Positions 60,835-64,000 of a stretch of DNA of 64,000 nucleotides are shown here, piece by piece. Position 1 is the first letter of the stretch, and each line of letters begins with the position of its first letter. The notes under the pieces were generated by a model. The model was not told the origin of the DNA and ran no database searches. It saw only the letters and a program-made list of their open reading frames with translations. The position numbers and the translations under genes are program-made. This DNA is from Liolophura sinensis (lineage: Eukaryota > Mollusca > Polyplacophora > Chitonida > Chitonidae), in assembly GCF_032854445.1 (NCBI RefSeq), contig NC_088307.1:20908017-20972016 (forward strand), in the 5' to 3' direction.

Positions 60835-63800
60835 CTGCTGGACAAAAACAATTCTTGTTACATAAACAGAGTTACCTCCCTTCCCATCGCGGAACCGGTA
60901 GTTTTGTGCTGTGAAAACGATGCCATCAGGAATAAAGACCCAAGAGTTCCTCTAAAGATTAATCCAAAATAATATTAAGCCACAATCACCATCGTTCATT
61001 CTATTTTACCCGACTTGAGTAAAACCATATCCTATTCAACAAATTATGATATTTAATACTGAAAATACTATCATGGGTCCGGATCTTTCACCCATATAAT
61101 GCAGAAAATACGGCATTGACCAGGGCCACTGCTAATTCTTTGGCTCTCAGAATACCTATTGGGCATTGGTAACAACCAATGACTGACGACGCTGTCGTGG
61201 TTATTTCTGTGCACGTCTAACGTTCGTTGAAGGCCACTTGTCTTCTACCAATATAATTAAAAACGTACAGCACACAGAGAAGACGAGATGTCATTTTAAC
61301 TGTCAGGTATTCATTCTAACTGTTCAGGTACATGCTTAAGTAGTAGCAGTTTACACGCACTAATAGCATGGCTTAAGCAGAATTAGGTAAAATAATATGC
61401 GGTGAAGTTGACTGCAATTTATTAGACGTCACTGGTCTAGAATTACTCAAAATGCTGTGTTGTCATTTGACATACAATCACATTAATGTCATGTACATAT
61501 TAGTACATCAATTGTGGCAAAGTTCGTCAGTAAATTTGCAAAGGTCAGGAGTTTAACCTGGTATTTCGGTTTCCTTTACCCATACAACTAATTTCCATAG
61601 TGTAAATGAAAAATCCTTAAATTTAAACAACTATCAATAAATAAATAAATAAATAAAATGTAGAAATTGCCAGAATCTGCATTACTCTTTAAAATATAGT
61701 ATTGGTTAAAATTGCGAAATAGCTGCAAATCATTACAAAGTTTCATTATGTATAACAACTTCTGATTTATTTCTTGCGAGGTTTCGATATACATTGTAAC
61801 ATCGTTATCAAACATGCGATTCAACATTGTTATCCATACAGAAACTTTGTGATATTATATGCCTCTTAAAGAACTTATTTGCAAATCAGTGAAATTTTGA
61901 AACAAATTTAATTGCATGCATTGCTAGTAGGGAAGGTTATAAACTTTGCCTACCTGTTTTAGTAAAGCACAAGGTCCAAGGATAATGTTTTTTCCACGTT
62001 CATCCAGGACGTGAACGTCTGAAAAATAAGCACAAATGTATAATTATCATATCACATCACTAGGAAATGGGATATCCCTTAACATGACATAATCAGAAAA
62101 CATAAATCAGCTATGTCCGCATAAACCAGGATTCTGCCAGTGGATTAAGCATCCCCGAGGCCTGGTCCCTTTGCATTGTTTTCGTGTGGTTGTGTATTAA
62201 ATGTGATGACAACACAGCATTTCAAGTAGATTTTTGCCAGTGACGTTTAATATATTGCAGCTAACATCACCGTATTGTTTGATAACCTCATTCTGCTTTC
62301 TGCTTAAGCCATGGTGCTAGCAGCTGTGTACGTTGTTGCATTGACATAAACAGCCAGAACTCTAACTGAGCTAAAACAACAAGAGGCCAGATTTCACCAG
62401 CCAGAACTCTACATGCGCTAAAACGACAAAGAGACCGGATATCACCAGCCAAAACTCTAACTGAGCTAAAACGACAAGAGACCGGATTTCACCAGTCAGA
62501 ACTCTACATGCGCTAAAACGACAAAGAGACCGGATATCACCAGCCAAAACTCTAACTGAGCTAAAACGACAAGAGACCGGATTTCACCAGCCAGAACTCT
62601 AACTGAGCTAAAATGACAAGAGACCGGATTTCACCGGTTACGTGGTACCATTTACCAACTGCTTTGCTTTTTTCTGGCTTTGCTGTTGTCCTTTATTTTA
62701 ATGCCTATCTCTGTTCCGTACTTTAGCAAATCCAAAAAAAGCATGGTCAATGTCTTAAAATGTATTATTGATATTCTTTGAAAGACGAAAGCTTTTTTTC
62801 TTTCATTGATCATAGTTTTATGAAATGAAATATTATATTTGTGACGTTCTGTTTTTTTTATACTGGGTCAAAAAAAAGCTCATTTAACTAAATAAACCTT
62901 TGTAACAAATCCAAGAAACTTTGGATTTCATGTTGAACTCATGAAAAACCTCGCGTCCCATGGCACAGTCATCCAGAATTTTATTACATTTAAGTCTACA
63001 TTGCCTAACAAGGATCAGGGTTTATTCTAACTGTTTATGTAAATGCTTAAATGGTAGCACATTCCATGCCCCCTAGCATCCTGTCTTCATAATTGGGTGA
63101 AAAAAAATGCAGTGATGTTAACTGCAATTCATTATACCTTAGTGAACTCACCCAGGCAGTTTCTGCTCCACGCCTCCCAGGCATCATCAGCGCTTAACCA
63201 GCTACAAGTCTCCTCCCAGTGTGGCATCACATTCTCGGTGACCAGAAGACAAGATCTGCTGCCGGCGTTGTAGGTGAACATCCAACATTCATCAGAGTTT
63301 ATCTCGCTCCAGTGTGTACATTCGCCCTCACATAAAGCCCGCGTGTCGACCCCGGAAATGTCTCGCACCTGGTACCCTCCGTCAGGTGTTATGTACACAT
63401 TCCCGAGACGAGTGTAGTCACAAGGCTTGCCTGAAAGTACATGGGTGCGGTAAGAATTATAATCACGAATCCCTTGAAAAAATTGAACATTGTACCAAGT
63501 GGTCTAAGCATTAAACTTAGTATTATCCAGTTTGGGGGCATACAGAATGGTCGTTTGCATGAAGAATTAGTTACATCAGTTAGTTACATCAATTCCATAA
63601 ATTTAAACAAAACCTCTAAAATAAGACGACTCACACATTTTCATTTAAAATATTTTAGCGCAGTACATTTAGTTGCTCAGGTCTGTAATTGCTTACAGAC
63701 TATTCCCAGGCCCTTACGCTGAAAACGTTTGACCACTGTGACATTGTAGGTTGGGCCTACTATCCGGTCACACTGGTACATCGTGAAAGGCGAAAACGTA

Positions 63801-64000
63801 CCTGTCTCTAATTCGCAAAACGGAAACCAAGTGGAGACGCAGGCCTCAATTGTTATGATAAACCCCTGCTTTTCGGCACTCCACTGCAGGGCGACACAGT
63901 TCTCGTTGTCCCGAGCTGTCCCATAAAGTATGTGTGGAATATCTCCCATATTCATATCAACTTGGATTTTTCCGTCATACCACGAAAACTGGTTACTTGA
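60007..64000 (-). CDS. C-type-lectin-like / PAN-like / mucin-stalk transmembrane protein (paralogue 2), 5' end outside window
   Basis: Gene-level entry, - strand. Exons in transcript order: 64000-63802 (open at the window edge), 63430-63152, 62018-61954, 60834-60007. Phases are identical to the corresponding exons of the + strand gene at 32914-41214, and the exons encode the same modules: second half of the C-type-lectin-like domain, seven-cysteine PAN/Apple-like region, V-L-D...GPC linker, then stalk, membrane helix and tail. The Ser/Thr-rich stalk is about 180 residues shorter than in paralogue 1. The two genes are convergent, about 19 kb apart, so they look like an old inverted duplication. 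The signal peptide and first lectin exon should lie beyond 64000. Confidence 0.88.
61290..61480 (-). mobile_element. interspersed repeat family C
   Basis: A reverse copy: on the + strand atggcttaagcagaattagg, gttgactgcaatttattaga, cgtcactggtctagaattac and aaaatgctgtgttgtcat. Confidence 0.7.
61954..62018 (-). CDS. lectin-mucin gene 2, linker exon
   Basis: On the - strand the acceptor is TATTTTTCAG and the donor GTAGGC. It encodes DVHVLDERGKNIILGPCALL then KQ, matching EMKVLDNNGDQIILGPC of paralogue 1 with the same phases. Confidence 0.85.
62190..62700 (+). mobile_element. interspersed repeat family C with amplified internal segment
   Basis: It has gtgatgacaacacagcattt, attgcagctaacatcaccgt and tgcttaagccatggtgctag, then the internal repeat at 62346-62637, then caccggttacgtggtaccat and ttaccaactgc. 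Confidence 0.7.
62346..62637 (+). repeat. 47-48 bp tandem repeat, six units in two alternating types
   Basis: The unit is cagccagaactctaactgag, ctaaaacgacaagagaccgg, atttcac. Units with CTACATGCG and ATATCAC alternate with CTAACTGAG and ATTTCAC ones. The unit equals an internal piece of repeat family C. Confidence 0.92.
63026..63137 (-). mobile_element. interspersed repeat family C, fragment
   Basis: A reverse copy: attgggtgaaaaaaaatgca, gtgatgttaactgcaattca. It ends 14 bases before the donor side of the exon at 63152. Confidence 0.65.
63152..63430 (-). CDS. lectin-mucin gene 2, cysteine-rich PAN/Apple-like exon
   Basis: On the - strand the acceptor is GTACTTTCAG and the donor GTGAGT. It encodes KPCDYTRLGNVYITPDGGYQ, then ALCEGECTHWSEINSDECWM, TYNAGSRSCLL and AWEAWSRNCL. 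All seven cysteines align with paralogue 1. A family C repeat fragment ends close to its donor side. Confidence 0.9.
63802..64000 (-). CDS. lectin-mucin gene 2, second half of the C-type-lectin-like domain (cut by window edge)
   Basis: The - strand frame reads NQFSWYDGKIQVDMNMGDIP, an acidic stretch with ENCVALQW, then TIEACVSTWFPFCELET before donor GTACGT. It matches the lectin exon 35835-36082 (FSWSDGSIQADLSIGDI, then ELC, EPC and PFC). The exon continues beyond the window. Confidence 0.88.

Overview
This window is an animal (eukaryotic) genome segment: its genes are split into short exons with GT-AG introns and are surrounded by dense interspersed repeats and microsatellites. The most likely source is a mollusc (lophotrochozoan). 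The evidence is about thirty copies of a tRNA-headed SINE with a strongly conserved central core, of a kind I associate with mollusc genomes, and gene families (vWA plus chitin-binding secreted proteins, C-type-lectin-like mucin receptors) that are typically expanded there. The species cannot be named from the sequence.

Left part (1-11.3 kb, + strand): the 3' two thirds of a sodium/sugar cotransporter of the SGLT (SLC5) family, in seven exons whose phases all join correctly, from the [10 protein letters not shown] helix to the C-terminal transmembrane helix. Its introns are unusual. One is filled by decayed copies of its own splice-donor junction. The next holds nine tandem copies of about 129 bp made from the 3' half of the cysteine-loop exon plus its donor site. 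A later exon sits between two copies of a foldback DNA element with very long inverted repeats.

Middle left (11.3-32.9 kb): no complete gene is recognisable. There are two or three candidate orphan exons (12.8, 16.4 and 30.0 kb), many SINEs, two long minisatellites (27-28.8 kb, 30.3-30.8 kb), a CT/CA microsatellite and several MITE-like elements.

Centre and right: two paralogous, convergently oriented genes for a membrane receptor-like protein. The left one (+ strand, 32.9-41.2 kb) is nearly complete: signal peptide, C-type-lectin-like domain, an eight-cysteine PAN/Apple-like region, a Ser/Thr-rich mucin-like stalk, a CPC motif, and a conserved juxtamembrane/TM/tail module. The right one (- strand, 60.0-64.0 kb) runs out of the window at its 5' side and has a much shorter stalk. 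Between them lie a decayed non-LTR retrotransposon (41.3-44.3 kb) and a + strand gene (47.5-56.1 kb). That gene starts with a signal peptide and a lysozyme/transglycosylase-like segment, continues through a von Willebrand factor A domain, and ends in two peritrophin-type chitin-binding domains. This is a shell-matrix or extracellular-matrix type architecture (Pif/BMSP-like). Its vWA exon carries a one-base frame break and altered metal-site residues, so it may be a pseudogene or contain a sequence error. Its start codon lies just downstream of a roughly 65 bp arm near-perfect palindrome around a TA microsatellite.

The lectin-mucin receptors and the chitin-binding gene are all predicted cell-surface or secreted proteins. 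A shared role is not shown by the sequence.
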